Shown here piece by piece: positions 42,439 to 57,737 of a DNA stretch of 64,000 nt. Below the pieces are notes generated by a model. That model was given only the letters and a program-made list of their open reading frames with translations, was not told the origin of the DNA and did no database searches. Numbering within the stretch: position 1 is the stretch's first letter; each line of letters starts with the position of its first letter. The DNA is from Corynebacterium jeddahense. Its GTDB lineage: Bacteria; Actinomycetota; Actinomycetes; Mycobacteriales; Mycobacteriaceae. The DNA lies in NCBI RefSeq assembly GCF_028609865.1, contig NZ_CP063194.1, positions 1,240,001 through 1,304,000 on the forward strand, read 5' to 3'. A program made the position numbers and the translations under genes.

Positions 42439-43641
42439 ATGACTAACCGCGTTGTGCTCGCCTACTCGGGCGGCCTGGACACCTCTGTCGCCATCCCGTA
42501 CCTCGCCGAGATGACGGGCGGCGAGGTCGTCGCCGTCTCCCTCGACCTCGGCCAGGGCGGCGAGGACATGGAGTCCGTGCGCCAGCGCGCGCTCGACTGC
42601 GGCGCGGTCGAGGCTGTGGTGGTCGACGCGAAGGACGAGTTCGCCGACGAATACTGCCTGCCCACGATCAAGGCCAACGGCATGTACCAGGGCCAGTACC
42701 CGCTCCTCTCCGCGATCTCGCGCCCGCTCATCGTCAAGCACCTCGTCGAGGCCGGCCACCAGTTCGGCGGCACCCACGTCGCCCACGGCTGCACCGGCAA
42801 GGGCAACGACCAGGTCCGCTTCGAGGTCGGCTTCCTCAACCAGGACCCGAACCTTGAGATCATCGCCCCGGCCCGCGACTACGCGTGGACCCGCGACAAG
42901 GCCATCGAGTACGCCGAGGGCAAGGACCTGCCCATCGAGCAGTCCGCCGCCTCGCCGTTCTCCATCGACCAGAACGTGTGGGGACGCGCGGTGGAGACCG
43001 GCTTCCTCGAGGACCTGTGGAACCCGCCGACAAAGGACCTCTACGCCTACACCGAGGACCCGGCGCTGGGCAACGCCCCGGACGAGGTCATCATCTCCTT
43101 CGAGGCCGGCAAGCCCGTCGCCATCGACGGTCGCAAGGTCACCGTCCTCGAGGCCATCGAGGAGATGAACCGTCGCGCCGGCGCCCAGGGCATCGGGCGC
43201 CTCGACATGGTGGAGGACCGCCTCGTGGGCATCAAGTCCCGCGAGGTCTACGAGGCCCCGGGCGCGATCGCGCTCATCACCGCCCACAAGGCCCTCGAGG
43301 ACGTCACGGTCGAGCGCGAGCTCGCCCGCTACAAGCGCCTCGTCGACGCCCGCTGGTCCGAGGAGGTTTACGACGGCCTGTGGTTCGGCCCGCTCAAGCG
43401 CTCCCTCGACGCGTTCATCGAGTCCACCCAGGAGCACGTCACCGGCGACATCCGCATGGTGCTGCACGCCGGTACAGCGACAGTGAACGGCCGCCGCTCC
43501 AACCACTCGCTCTACGACTTCAACCTGGCCACCTACGACACGGGCGACACCTTCGACCAGACCCTGGCGAAAGGCTTCGTGCGCCTGCACGGCCTGTCCT
43601 CCCAGATTGCGAACAAGCGCGACCGCGAGGCCGGCAAGTAA
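42439..43641 (+). CDS. argG: Argininosuccinate synthase
   Basis: 400 residues; joins citrulline and aspartate with ATP. PPi-loop [16 protein letters not shown] at the N-terminus, [13 protein letters not shown] in the middle. A strong site AAGGAGATATACC precedes the ATG and suggests high translation. Confidence 0.97.
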   Translation: MTNRVVLAYSGGLDTSVAIPYLAEMTGGEVVAVSLDLGQGGEDMESVRQRALDCGAVEAVVVDAKDEFADEYCLPTIKANGMYQGQYPLLSAISRPLIVKHLVEAGHQFGGTHVAHGCTGKGNDQVRFEVGFLNQDPNLEIIAPARDYAWTRDKAIEYAEGKDLPIEQSAASPFSIDQNVWGRAVETGFLEDLWNPPTKDLYAYTEDPALGNAPDEVIISFEAGKPVAIDGRKVTVLEAIEEMNRRAGAQGIGRLDMVEDRLVGIKSREVYEAPGAIALITAHKALEDVTVERELARYKRLVDARWSEEVYDGLWFGPLKRSLDAFIESTQEHVTGDIRMVLHAGTATVNGRRSNHSLYDFNLATYDTGDTFDQTLAKGFVRLHGLSSQIANKRDREAGK

Positions 43642-45078
<1,437 letters not shown>

Positions 45079-45103
45079 TCGCGCGCGCGGCGCACTGACC
45101 CTC

Positions 45104-45109
45104 TAGCAT
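45104..45109 (+). promoter_or_regulatory. -10 element of leaderless promoter for the binding-protein/VWA operon
   Basis: TAGCAT ends 7 nt before ATG 45117. Confidence 0.5.
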
Positions 45110-45116
45110 GAGGGGT

Positions 45117-46304
45117 ATGAGTGCGCCAAGCAGCAATGACACGACGCGCAAGGGGAGGAAGCTCTCCGTCGTGCTTGGTGTCGTTCTTCTCACGGTGGCC
45201 GCCGCGGCGGTGCTCATCGGCAAGGGAGTATGGAGCCCGGACGGCTCCACCGATGACAACGGAGACGGCGGCGGCGGGCGAGGCGGGTCGAAGCTCACCG
45301 CGCTGCACGGCGTCATCGGCTCCGAGAAGCGCGATTACTTCGAGGACCCGGACGTGAAGGCGCGGCTCGCCGAGCTGGGCTACAGCGTTACGTTCACCAC
45401 CGCGGGGTCGCGCCAGATCGCGACCGAGACGGACATCGCGGCCCAGGATTTCGTCTTTCCTTCCTCCGCGCCCGCCGCGCAGAAGGTGCGCGAACAGGGG
45501 AGCGGGTACTCGGTGGACTACCCGTTCTTTACCCCGATGGCCGTCGCGAGCTGGAAGCCCATCGTGCAACTGCTCGAGCAGCAAGGCGTGGTGAGCGAGC
45601 GCGGCGGCGCCTACGTGCTGGACATGCCGGCGTACATGGACCTCGCGCGCTCGGGTAAGCGGTGGCGCGACCTGGGGGAGGCCTACCCCTCGCCGCGCAG
45701 CGTGCAGATCCGCTCGACCGACATCCGCACCTCGAACTCGGCGGCGATGTACCTCTCGCTCTTGGCATGGGAGGTGGCGGACAAGCATCCGGACAAGGCG
45801 AACGACGTGCAGTTCCTCGTTGACGAGATCGCGCCGTTTTTCACCGGCCAGGGCTACAGCGAGTCCTCCTCGTCCGGGCCGTTCTCTGACTACCTGAGCC
45901 AGGGCATGGGCGCCGCGCCCATGGTGATGGTGTACGAGGCGCAGTACCTCGGCGAGCAGATGCAGCAGACGTCGCGCATCCGCGACGACATGGCGCTGCT
46001 GCAGCTCAGCCCGACGGTGCTGGCCAACCACGGGATCGTCGGCGTGACGGCGGGCGGCAAGGAACTCGGCAGGCTGCTTACCACCGACCCGCAGCTGCAG
46101 CAGCTCGCCGCCCGGCACGGCTTCCGCCCGAGCACCTCCGGCTCGCTCGCGAAGGAGATGGAGGATCACGGGCTCGCGGCCCCGTCGGACTACGCGGATT
46201 CCATTGACCCGCCGCCCTACGACAGGCTCGAACAGCTCATTAGCGGGGTCGGCGAGCAGTACTCCGGCGCCGCGCCACCAGCGAGAAAGGAAGACGAACA
46301 GTGA
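45117..46304 (+). CDS. Membrane-anchored substrate-binding-protein-like protein
   Basis: 395 residues: about 15 charged residues, one membrane helix (LSVVLGVVLLTVAAAAVLIG), a Gly/Asp-rich linker and a large outside domain. This domain (SKLTALHGVIGSEKRDYFED, VDYPFFTPMAVASWKPIVQLL, HGIVGVTAGGKELGRLLTTD) resembles periplasmic type 2 binding proteins, but no lipobox or permease partner is present. The start at ATG 45117 is leaderless; ATG 45108 lies inside the -10. The stop overlaps the next gene by 4 bp, so the two are coupled. Function unknown; see the following two genes. Confidence 0.75.
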   Translation: MSAPSSNDTTRKGRKLSVVLGVVLLTVAAAAVLIGKGVWSPDGSTDDNGDGGGGRGGSKLTALHGVIGSEKRDYFEDPDVKARLAELGYSVTFTTAGSRQIATETDIAAQDFVFPSSAPAAQKVREQGSGYSVDYPFFTPMAVASWKPIVQLLEQQGVVSERGGAYVLDMPAYMDLARSGKRWRDLGEAYPSPRSVQIRSTDIRTSNSAAMYLSLLAWEVADKHPDKANDVQFLVDEIAPFFTGQGYSESSSSGPFSDYLSQGMGAAPMVMVYEAQYLGEQMQQTSRIRDDMALLQLSPTVLANHGIVGVTAGGKELGRLLTTDPQLQQLAARHGFRPSTSGSLAKEMEDHGLAAPSDYADSIDPPPYDRLEQLISGVGEQYSGAAPPARKEDEQ

Positions 46305-47884
46305 ACCGCCTCCCCAGACTCATCACGGGCCTGTTCGCTGGCCTGCTGTCGGTGCTCCTCGTTGCCGGGTGCTCGACGCCGCTCGACTCGGGCAACGGGA
46401 AGCCCGGCGAGAAGGCCGACCTGACCATCGTCGCGGCCACCGAGCTCAAGGACCTCAAGGACCTCGTCGATAAGGGGTCGCGCGAGCTGGGCTTCTCCAT
46501 CGAGCTCCAGTTCCCGGGCGGGACGCTGGACAACTCGCAGGACTTGAGCCGCGGCAGGTTCGACGGCCAGGTCGACGCGACCTGGTTTGCCACGAACCGC
46601 TACGTCAACCTCATCGGTGCCTCCGACAAGCTCGCCGACGAGACCAAAATCGCCACGAGCCCCGTCGCGTTCGGCGTCTGGGAGGAGAGCGCGAAGCGCC
46701 TCGGGTGGGACGCAAAGCAGCCGACGTGGGCGGAGTTCGCCAAGGCCGCCGAGGCAGGCGAGTTCACGTTCGGCATGACCGACCCGTCGTCGTCGAACTC
46801 CGGGTTCTCGGCGCTCGTCGCCGTCGCGACCGCGCTTGCGGACACCGGCGAGGCCATCACGACGGGCGACCTCGAGCGCGTCTCGCCGGCGATGAAGGGG
46901 CTGTTCGAGGCGCAGTCGCTCGTCTCGGGGTCCTCCGGCTGGCTCGCGGAGGCCTTCGTCAACGACCCGGGCCGCGCCGACGCCATCGTCAACTACGAGT
47001 CCACGCTGCACCAACTGCGCTCCCAGGGCAAGCCGATCGAGGTGGTTGTGCCCGCCGACGGCGTCATCTCTGCGGACTACCCGCTGTCCACGCTCGCCGC
47101 GCCCGCGCACGGCGACGCGTCGGAACGCGTCCGCGCCCTCTCCGAGTGGCTCCTCGCGCACCAGGACGACATCGCCTCGTCGTACCGCCGACCCGTGACC
47201 CAAGTTGGCAACCTTCCCCCGGAGATCGCCCAGCAGCAGGTCATCGAGCTGCCGTTCCCCGCGAACCAGGGCGTCGTCAACGAGCTGATCTACGCGTACA
47301 ACAACTCGTACCGCAAGCCCGGCACCACCACGTTCGTCCTGGACACATCCGGCTCCATGGACGGCAGGCGGATCAGCTCGCTGAAGGACATCATGCACTC
47401 GCTTATCGACGGCTCCGCCTCGACCCTCACCGGAGACGTTTCCCTGCGCGACCGGGAGAATGTGACGATGTGGGCCTTCGACACGTCGCCCGGCACCCCG
47501 GTGACTGTGCGATTCCAGCGGGACAACCCCGCGAGCGCCAACGAGCTGAATTCGTACATCGACGGGTTGAACGCCAGCGGGAATACCGCGATGTACCAGA
47601 CGTTGCTCGCCGCCTTGAAGGCGACGGATCCCGCCGAAGGTATTCCGTCGATAGTCTTGCTCAGCGACGGCGCCGATACGATGGGCCCGAACTTCTCCCA
47701 GTTCCGCAAGGAGTACAACGCCCTGCCTGCGGCGCAGCGGTCGATCCCCGTTTTTGTCATCCTCTACGGCGACGCGAACGAGAAAGAGATGCGCGGGCTT
47801 GCCGAGCTGACCGGCGGCGAGGTGTTCGATGCCTTCGGCGGCGACCTCGCCAGGGCATTTAAGGAGATTCGTGGCTTCCAGTAA
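46301..47884 (+). CDS. Lipoprotein with substrate-binding and VWA domains
   Basis: 527 residues. Signal peptide with lipobox LLVAGC near residue 20-25. A binding-protein-like domain (about 38-310: LTIVAATELKDLKDLVDKGS, WAEFAKAAEAGEFTFGMTDP) is followed by a von Willebrand A domain (about 345-520) with an intact metal site: DTSGSM, the Thr-containing ASGNTAMYQTL and LLSDGADT. Such proteins are expected to hold a partner or ligand outside the membrane in a Mg-dependent way. GTG 46301 has GAAAGGAAG upstream and overlaps the preceding stop. Domain calls are firm; role is not known. Confidence 0.85.
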   Translation: MNRLPRLITGLFAGLLSVLLVAGCSTPLDSGNGKPGEKADLTIVAATELKDLKDLVDKGSRELGFSIELQFPGGTLDNSQDLSRGRFDGQVDATWFATNRYVNLIGASDKLADETKIATSPVAFGVWEESAKRLGWDAKQPTWAEFAKAAEAGEFTFGMTDPSSSNSGFSALVAVATALADTGEAITTGDLERVSPAMKGLFEAQSLVSGSSGWLAEAFVNDPGRADAIVNYESTLHQLRSQGKPIEVVVPADGVISADYPLSTLAAPAHGDASERVRALSEWLLAHQDDIASSYRRPVTQVGNLPPEIAQQQVIELPFPANQGVVNELIYAYNNSYRKPGTTTFVLDTSGSMDGRRISSLKDIMHSLIDGSASTLTGDVSLRDRENVTMWAFDTSPGTPVTVRFQRDNPASANELNSYIDGLNASGNTAMYQTLLAALKATDPAEGIPSIVLLSDGADTMGPNFSQFRKEYNALPAAQRSIPVFVILYGDANEKEMRGLAELTGGEVFDAFGGDLARAFKEIRGFQ

Positions 47885-48527
47885 CGCAACCGCCGGCTCG
47901 ATCGGCAGCGCCATCGGCCGCTACTTCGTCTCGGCGAAGAACCAGGTGGGGATGGTGCTCGCCATCCTGGTTATCGTCCTGCACCTCGTGGTCGGGCTCG
48001 GCGACCTCTGGCCGGTGGCGGCGCTGGCCGCGTACGGCGCGGGCGCCGCGCTCGCCCCGGCGCCGAAGCGGCGCGAACTCACTGAATCCCAGCCGACACC
48101 CGTCGTGCTCGAGGAATCGCTGCGCCGCACCTCCGCGCAGCTGGCGATGGCCCGCCCGCCGCGCGAAGTGATGGCCCAATCGGAGACGCTGCAGGAATAT
48201 GTGCGGTTTGTCCTTGCCGAGTGGGACCACCTCGAGCCGACCCCCGAACACCGGCAGACCATCTGGAACGTCGTGCAGGTGTACTACCCGGAGGTGGTGA
48301 AGACCTATCTCGAGGCGCCGCAGTACCGCGACCCGGCGGCGGTGAGCGTGGTGGTGGACTCGCTGTCCACGCTCACGCGCGCAGCCTGGCGCATCCGCCA
48401 GGGAATCCTCGACGACAACTTGCGGGCGATGGACTCCCAGGCTCAGTTCCTGCGCCAAGAATTGGGCGACTTGCCCGGACTCGACGACAGCTACCACGGC
48501 GGCGCCGGGTACGATCCGAGGGCATGA
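47871..48527 (+). CDS. Membrane protein, possibly XpaC-like
   Basis: 218 residues with two close hydrophobic stretches (MVLAILVIVLHLVVGLG and WPVAALAAYGAGAALAP) and a helical cytoplasmic domain. The segments WNVVQVYYPEVVKTYLEAP and AAWRIRQGILDDNLRAMDSQ look like the XpaC family (often encoded beside TelA and VWA proteins), but the match is by eye. GTG 47871 has a perfect AAGGAG 4 nt upstream; it overlaps the VWA gene by 14 bp. Third member of a coupled trio. Confidence 0.65.
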   Translation: MASSNATAGSIGSAIGRYFVSAKNQVGMVLAILVIVLHLVVGLGDLWPVAALAAYGAGAALAPAPKRRELTESQPTPVVLEESLRRTSAQLAMARPPREVMAQSETLQEYVRFVLAEWDHLEPTPEHRQTIWNVVQVYYPEVVKTYLEAPQYRDPAAVSVVVDSLSTLTRAAWRIRQGILDDNLRAMDSQAQFLRQELGDLPGLDDSYHGGAGYDPRA

Positions 48528-48709
48528 CACTCGATCCGAAGCTCCTTGGGATCCTCGCGTGCCCGCAGGACAAAGGCCCGCTGACGTACGACGAAGACAA
48601 GCAACTGCTGGTCAACGAGCGGCTCGGCGTCGCCTATCGCATAGACGACGGCATCCCGGTGCTGCTCATCGACGAAGCAGAGCCGTACACCCCCGCATCC
48701 TCGAACTAA
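48524..48709 (+). CDS. Trm112-like small protein
   Basis: 61 residues, [20 protein letters not shown], then [18 protein letters not shown]: the Trm112/YcaR (UPF0434) pattern. Family members activate methyltransferases or act as small zinc-ribbon-derived partners; only one Cys of the usual set remains here, so zinc binding is doubtful. ATG overlaps the upstream stop by 4 bp. It is followed 10 bp later by tyrS. Confidence 0.85.
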   Translation: MTLDPKLLGILACPQDKGPLTYDEDKQLLVNERLGVAYRIDDGIPVLLIDEAEPYTPASSN

Positions 48710-48719
48710 GAAAGCCACC

Positions 48720-49991
48720 ATGACCGCAACCCCGAACATTATCGACGAGCTGACGTGGCGCGGGCTGATTAACCAGTCCACGGATCTGGATCAGTTGCGC
48801 GAGGCGACGGCACAGCCAATCGCCCTGTACTGCGGCTTCGATCCGACCGGGCCGTCGCTGCACGCGGGCCACCTCGTTCCGCTGCTTATGCTGCGCCGTT
48901 TCCAGGAGGCCGGGCACACACCGATTGTGCTTGCCGGCGGCGCGACCGGGATGATCGGCGACCCGCGCGAGGTCGGGGAGCGCTCGATGCACTCCGAAGA
49001 CACGGTGCGCGACTGGGCCGAGCGCATCACCGGGCAGCTCAAGCGGTTCGTGCACTTCGACGGAGAGAACGCGGCGAAGCTCGTGAACAACTACGAGTGG
49101 ACGAAGGACCTGACGACGATCGCGTTCCTCCGCGACATCGGCAAGCACTTCTCGCTGTCGACGATGCTCGGGCGCGAGACGGTGAAGCGCCGCCTGGAAA
49201 ACGACGGCATCTCCTACACCGAGTTCTCCTACATGCTCCTGCAGGCGAACGACTTCGTCCAGCTTCGCCGCAACCACGACTGCGTGCTCCAGATCGGCGG
49301 CGGGGATCAGTGGGGCAACCTCGTCGCGGGCGTGGACCTGAACCGTCGCATGGACGGCGCCCAGGTGCACGCGCTGACGGTGCCGCTGGTGACGGACTCC
49401 GAGGGCAAGAAGTTCGGCAAGTCCACCGGCGGCGGGTCGCTGTGGCTCGACCCAGAGATGACCAGCCCGTACACGTGGTACCAGTACTTTGTGAACACCG
49501 CGGACGCCGACGTGATCCGCTACCTGCGCTGGTTCACGTTCCTGGACCAAGAGGAGCTGGAGCGCCTGGAGACCGAGGTCGCCGAGCGGCCGTTCAAGCG
49601 CGAGGCGCAGCGGCGCCTGGCGCAGGAGATGACCGATCTCGTCCACGGCAGGGAGGCTCGAGAGGCGGTCGAGCTCGCCTCGCAGGCGCTCTTCGGCCGC
49701 GCCGAGCTTACGGATCTCGACGAGGCGACGCTCGCCGCCGCCGTCTCCGAGACCGACGTGTTCGAGTTCAGCGCGGGTGACCAGCCGACGATCGTCGACC
49801 TACTCGTCGGCGCTGGACTCGCCGACTCGAAAGGTGCGGCCCGCCGATCCATCAAGGAGGGCGGCGTGTACGTGAACAACCAGCGCATCGAGGACGAATC
49901 GTGGGCCCCGGAGGCGGATGACCTCCTCCACGGCTCGTGGCTGGTGCTGCGCCGCGGGAAGAAGAACTTCGCCGGCGCGAAGCGCGTATAG
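48720..49991 (+). CDS. tyrS: Tyrosyl-tRNA synthetase
   Basis: 423-residue class I synthetase. HIGH-type motif [11 protein letters not shown], substrate pocket [15 protein letters not shown]-type loop [10 protein letters not shown], and a C-terminal S4 RNA-binding domain ([20 protein letters not shown]). It is the last gene before the rrn operon and has its own terminator. Confidence 0.97.
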   Translation: MTATPNIIDELTWRGLINQSTDLDQLREATAQPIALYCGFDPTGPSLHAGHLVPLLMLRRFQEAGHTPIVLAGGATGMIGDPREVGERSMHSEDTVRDWAERITGQLKRFVHFDGENAAKLVNNYEWTKDLTTIAFLRDIGKHFSLSTMLGRETVKRRLENDGISYTEFSYMLLQANDFVQLRRNHDCVLQIGGGDQWGNLVAGVDLNRRMDGAQVHALTVPLVTDSEGKKFGKSTGGGSLWLDPEMTSPYTWYQYFVNTADADVIRYLRWFTFLDQEELERLETEVAERPFKREAQRRLAQEMTDLVHGREAREAVELASQALFGRAELTDLDEATLAAAVSETDVFEFSAGDQPTIVDLLVGAGLADSKGAARRSIKEGGVYVNNQRIEDESWAPEADDLLHGSWLVLRRGKKNFAGAKRV

Positions 49992-50006
49992 CCCGCTTTA
50001 TTCACG

Positions 50007-50043
50007 AACACCCAGGCAGAAAATACGCTTCTGCCTGGGTGTT
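50007..50043 (+). terminator. tyrS intrinsic terminator
   Basis: Perfect 15-bp stem (50007-50021 with 50029-50043), 7-nt loop, followed by TGTGTTGGTTGG. It isolates tyrS from the rrn operon. Confidence 0.9.
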
Positions 50044-50093
50044 TGTGTTGGTTGGTGGTTCGTGGTTATATATCCATCCGTTGCTTCTGAGCG

Positions 50094-50166
50094 GTTGTTG
50101 CCGGTCAGGGGGAATGAGTGAAGTTGATATGGTTGCCGTTTGGTGAACGGTGGTTGAACTTGGGTT
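50094..50166 (+). promoter_or_regulatory. rrn operon promoter (spans 50166-50194)
   Basis: TTGACT (50166-50171), 17-bp spacer, TAACTT (50189-50194) in the T/G-rich leader about 430 bp upstream of 16S. The end coordinate intended is 50194. Other promoters may exist in 50195-50450. Confidence 0.3.
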
Positions 50167-50194
50167 TGACTTTTGTTTACCGGGTGGGTAACTT
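50166..50194 (+). promoter_or_regulatory. rrn operon promoter
   Basis: TTGACT (50166-50171), 17-bp spacer and TAACTT (50189-50194). A conserved leader box TGAGAACTCGATAGTG follows at 50261-50276 and recurs before 23S (52466), as expected for rrn antitermination or processing signals. No protein gene is seen in 50044-50621. Confidence 0.6.
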
Positions 50195-50621
50195 ACTCTT
50201 CTGCGCCGCTTGATCGGCTGGGACTGTGTGGTTCTGGTTGGTGGGTGTGCTGGTGTTGTTTGAGAACTCGATAGTGTGCCAATGTACTTTTGTTGCGTGG
50301 GTTGTTTGCCTGCCTTGTGTGCACTGTGTTTTGCATCCTTTGTGTTTGTTTGGGTGTGTGCCGGTGGTGGTGTGGTTGAATCCATTGATGGATCATGCTG
50401 CTGTTTGGTTTGGTGTGCGCGGGTTGGTTGATTTTCTCGCGTATTTTTACTGACCCCCTTTTTCCCTGTCGGGTGGGGGTTGGTTGTTGAACCTTTGTAA
50501 TTTTTGGATTTTTTGCCAGGTCTGATGCTGCTGCTGTTGTGGTGGTGGTGTTGGTTTGGTTTGTTTTTTTGGTTGGGTTTTGGGCTTTTCACGGCCTGTT
50601 TCACTGGTTTTGTTGAAACGT

Positions 50622-55627
<5,006 letters not shown>

Positions 55628-55692
55628 ACGCTCAACCAGGTGTGCAAAACACCAAACAACCAAACACGAAACACGACAAGAAAACAATCCAC

Positions 55693-55702
55693 CGCGTCCA
55701 CT
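55693..55702 (+). other. Right arm of the 23S precursor processing stem
   Basis: CGCGTCCACT pairs with 52478-52487. It lies in the A/C-rich 23S-5S spacer (55628-55780), which holds no gene. Confidence 0.6.
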
Positions 55703-55780
55703 GTGCAGTCACTGACACAACACCAACACAATCACACAACCAAATACACACAGACATATCGTGTACACCCCTCATGGATG

Positions 55781-55900
55781 TGTCGGTGGTTGATAGCGGC
55801 GGGGAAACGCCCGGTCCCATTCCGAACCCGGAAGCTAAGCCCGCCCGCGCCGATGGTACTGCCCCCGGGAGGAGGTGGGAGAGTAGGTTACCGCCGACCC
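55781..55900 (+). rRNA. rrf: 5S ribosomal RNA
   Basis: Closing stem GTCGGTGG / CCGCCGAC and core CGCCCGGTCCCATTCCGAAC followed by GAAGCTAAGCC are diagnostic. About 120 nt. Confidence 0.95.
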
Positions 55901-55916
55901 AACAACTTCACACCAG

Positions 55917-55955
55917 CACCCGCCACACACCAACCCAACTGGTGCGCGGCGGGTG
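55917..55955 (+). terminator. rrn operon terminator
   Basis: CACCCGCC / GGCGGGTG arms with a 23-nt loop, followed by TTCTATATACC, shortly after 5S. Confidence 0.65.
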
Positions 55956-56015
55956 TTCTATATACCCCCTCCACCACCGACTCGCGGACACCACAACTCC
56001 GCATCGCGGACACTG

Positions 56016-56425
56016 CATTGCAGACACTGCAGGTACCCACCGATTCCGCAACGGGGGAACCTAGTGCGCAGCGAGGGGAGGGTTCTCCGGCCTCACTGCG
56101 GTCCGACGTCGCAGCTCCACATTGCGGACACTACAGGTACCTACACACTCCACAATGAAGACTCGTTGGCAGGTAGGCGAGGCGTGGGCTCATTGCGGGC
56201 ACCCCGCGGACGTAAGAGCCCGCCCCCGTTGCGGACTCCGCCACTCCGCATTGCAGACAACGAAGGTACCTACACACTCCACAATGCAGTCTCGTAGGCA
56301 GGTAGGCGAGGCGTGGACTCATTGCGGACGCCCCGCGGACGTAAAAGCCCGCCCCCGTTGCGGACTGCGCTTCTCTGCATTGCAGACAATGGAGGTACCT
56401 ACACACTCCGCAATGCAGGTTTGTT
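56016..56425. repeat. 129-bp direct repeat array behind the rrn operon
   Basis: Copies begin with CATTGC(A/G)GAC at 56120, 56249 and 56378, exactly 129 bp apart; a diverged, shorter copy begins at 56016 (104 bp earlier). Each unit contains CATTGC...GGTACC...CAATG as an inverted pair, the block GCAGGTAGGCGAGGCGTGG, GCGGAC, and GCCCGCCCCCGTTGCGGAC. The last copy stops about 45 bp in. Because 129 is a multiple of three, open frames run through on both strands, but none has a ribosome binding site or normal codon use, so I treat the array as non-coding. Confidence 0.85.
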
Positions 56426-56448
56426 GTGGCTGCGCAGTCTCCATGCTG

Positions 56449-56618
56449 CTAGCCCTCAGGGAGTGCGTCGCCACATGAGCAACACAGCTCCTGGCAATAC
56501 ATCTGGCGAACTACGCTGAGGGCTAGCTATACGAACGCCACTAGCCCTCAGTGCAGAAACCACCACACCAGTCACACGCCACCAGGGCAAACGCGAAGGG
56601 GACAACGCTGAGGGCTAG
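56449..56618. repeat. Four copies of CTGAGGGCTAG in alternating orientation
   Basis: Exact 11-bp copies at 56449-56459 (reverse), 56516-56526 (forward), 56541-56551 (reverse) and 56608-56618 (forward). The middle two form an 11-bp stem with a 14-nt loop. The remaining sequence to 56752 shows no gene. Confidence 0.8.
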
Positions 56619-56752
56619 CAAAGTGGCGGTATTGGCCGGGGTGGTCATGAAGAATCAGGGGTCTGGGCGCGTGAGTGCCGGAAGCCGGCCACGGTCCGGT
56701 CGCCCGGGGTGCTTGGGCTGAGTACCGAACGCGGGGGTGTGGAACGCTTTCC

Positions 56753-56758
56753 TATAAT
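56753..56758 (+). promoter_or_regulatory. -10 element for the TPR-like gene operon
   Basis: TATAAT, a perfect -10, with a start site near 56765 and the ribosome binding site GGAGGG just after. No good -35 is seen. Confidence 0.6.
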
Positions 56759-56784
56759 GGTCGAGATACGAATTGGAGGGTCCG

Positions 56785-57732
56785 ATGGTAGATGCGGAAG
56801 ACGGTCGTCAGGGAGACGACGCGTCCCGGGAAAACCGATCCCGTGGCGATGGAGCGAACCGGGACCATAAGCGCGGTGCCCGCGGCGACCACAAAGATGG
56901 CGGGCGTAGGGATGATCACCGCCGCGGCGATAGGAACGGCGGCGGCAGAAACGGTGGCAGAAGTGGCGGCAGGAACGCTGGTCGCAGTGGCGGCCGGGAC
57001 GGCGGGCCGCGCCACGATCGCTCGAACCCGCGTCGCGAGGGCTACCGCGAAGATCGCATGTCCCTCAAGGACCGCGAGCCCGACTTGCCGCAGGGACTCG
57101 ACGTCAACGACTTGGACCCCTCGGTGCTGCAGGACCTGAAGGTGCTGGCGAAGGAGAACGCTGACCGGGTGGCCAAGCACATGCTCATGGCAACCGACCT
57201 GCTGCACGACGACCCGGAGCTTGCGCTGCGGCACGCGCGGGCGGCAAAGAACCGCGCGGGTCGCGTCGGCGTCGTGCGGGAGACCAACGGCGTCGTTGCG
57301 TACCACGCCGGGGAGTGGAAGGAAGCGCTTTCCGAGCTGCGCGCCGCACGGCGCATCTCCGGCGGCCCGGGGCTGCTAGCTGTCATGGCTGACGCGGAGC
57401 GCGGACTCGGGCGTCCGGAGAAGGCCCTCGAGCTGGGGCGCAGCCCCGAGGCGCGGGAGCTTGACGAGGACGGCCAGATCGAGCTCGCCATCGTCATGGC
57501 TGGCGCTCGGCACGATTTAGGCCAGCACGACTCTGCGGTGGCGACGCTGCAGCGGCTCAACCCGTCGCTTGACTCGCAGGGGCTCTCGCAGGCGCGCCTG
57601 TCGTACGCGTACGCGGATGCGCTCCTTGCCGTGGGCAACGAGGCCGAAGCGGCGACGTGGTTCAAGCATGCCGCGGAAATCGATGTTGACGGGCTTACTG
57701 ACGCGGCAGAGCGCGCTGCGGAGTTGGGGTAG
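56785..57732 (+). CDS. TPR-like protein with Arg/Gly-rich N-terminus
   Basis: 315 residues. The first 95 are disordered, very rich in Asp, Arg and Gly (RSGGRNAGRSGGRDGG), RGG-like and possibly RNA-binding. From about 100 on the protein is helical with degenerate tetratricopeptide repeats (LALRHARAAKNRAGRVGVVR, YHAGEWKEALSELRAARRI, YADALLAVGNEAEAATWFKH). ATG 56785 has GGAGGG 6 nt upstream. It corresponds by position to the conserved gene between tyrS and the HAD phosphatase in mycobacteria; function unknown. Confidence 0.85.
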   Translation: MVDAEDGRQGDDASRENRSRGDGANRDHKRGARGDHKDGGRRDDHRRGDRNGGGRNGGRSGGRNAGRSGGRDGGPRHDRSNPRREGYREDRMSLKDREPDLPQGLDVNDLDPSVLQDLKVLAKENADRVAKHMLMATDLLHDDPELALRHARAAKNRAGRVGVVRETNGVVAYHAGEWKEALSELRAARRISGGPGLLAVMADAERGLGRPEKALELGRSPEARELDEDGQIELAIVMAGARHDLGQHDSAVATLQRLNPSLDSQGLSQARLSYAYADALLAVGNEAEAATWFKHAAEIDVDGLTDAAERAAELG

Positions 57733-57737
57733 GTCAG

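Noticed and set aside
50094-50166. Feature entry with inverted coordinates for the rrn promoter
   Set aside because: The end coordinate was mistyped; the correct entry is 50166-50194 and this one should be ignored.
56120-56425. 129-bp repeats as a CRISPR array or as a repeat protein gene
   Set aside because: Units are nearly identical over the full length with no unique spacers; open frames on both strands exist only because 129 is divisible by three and lack start signals.
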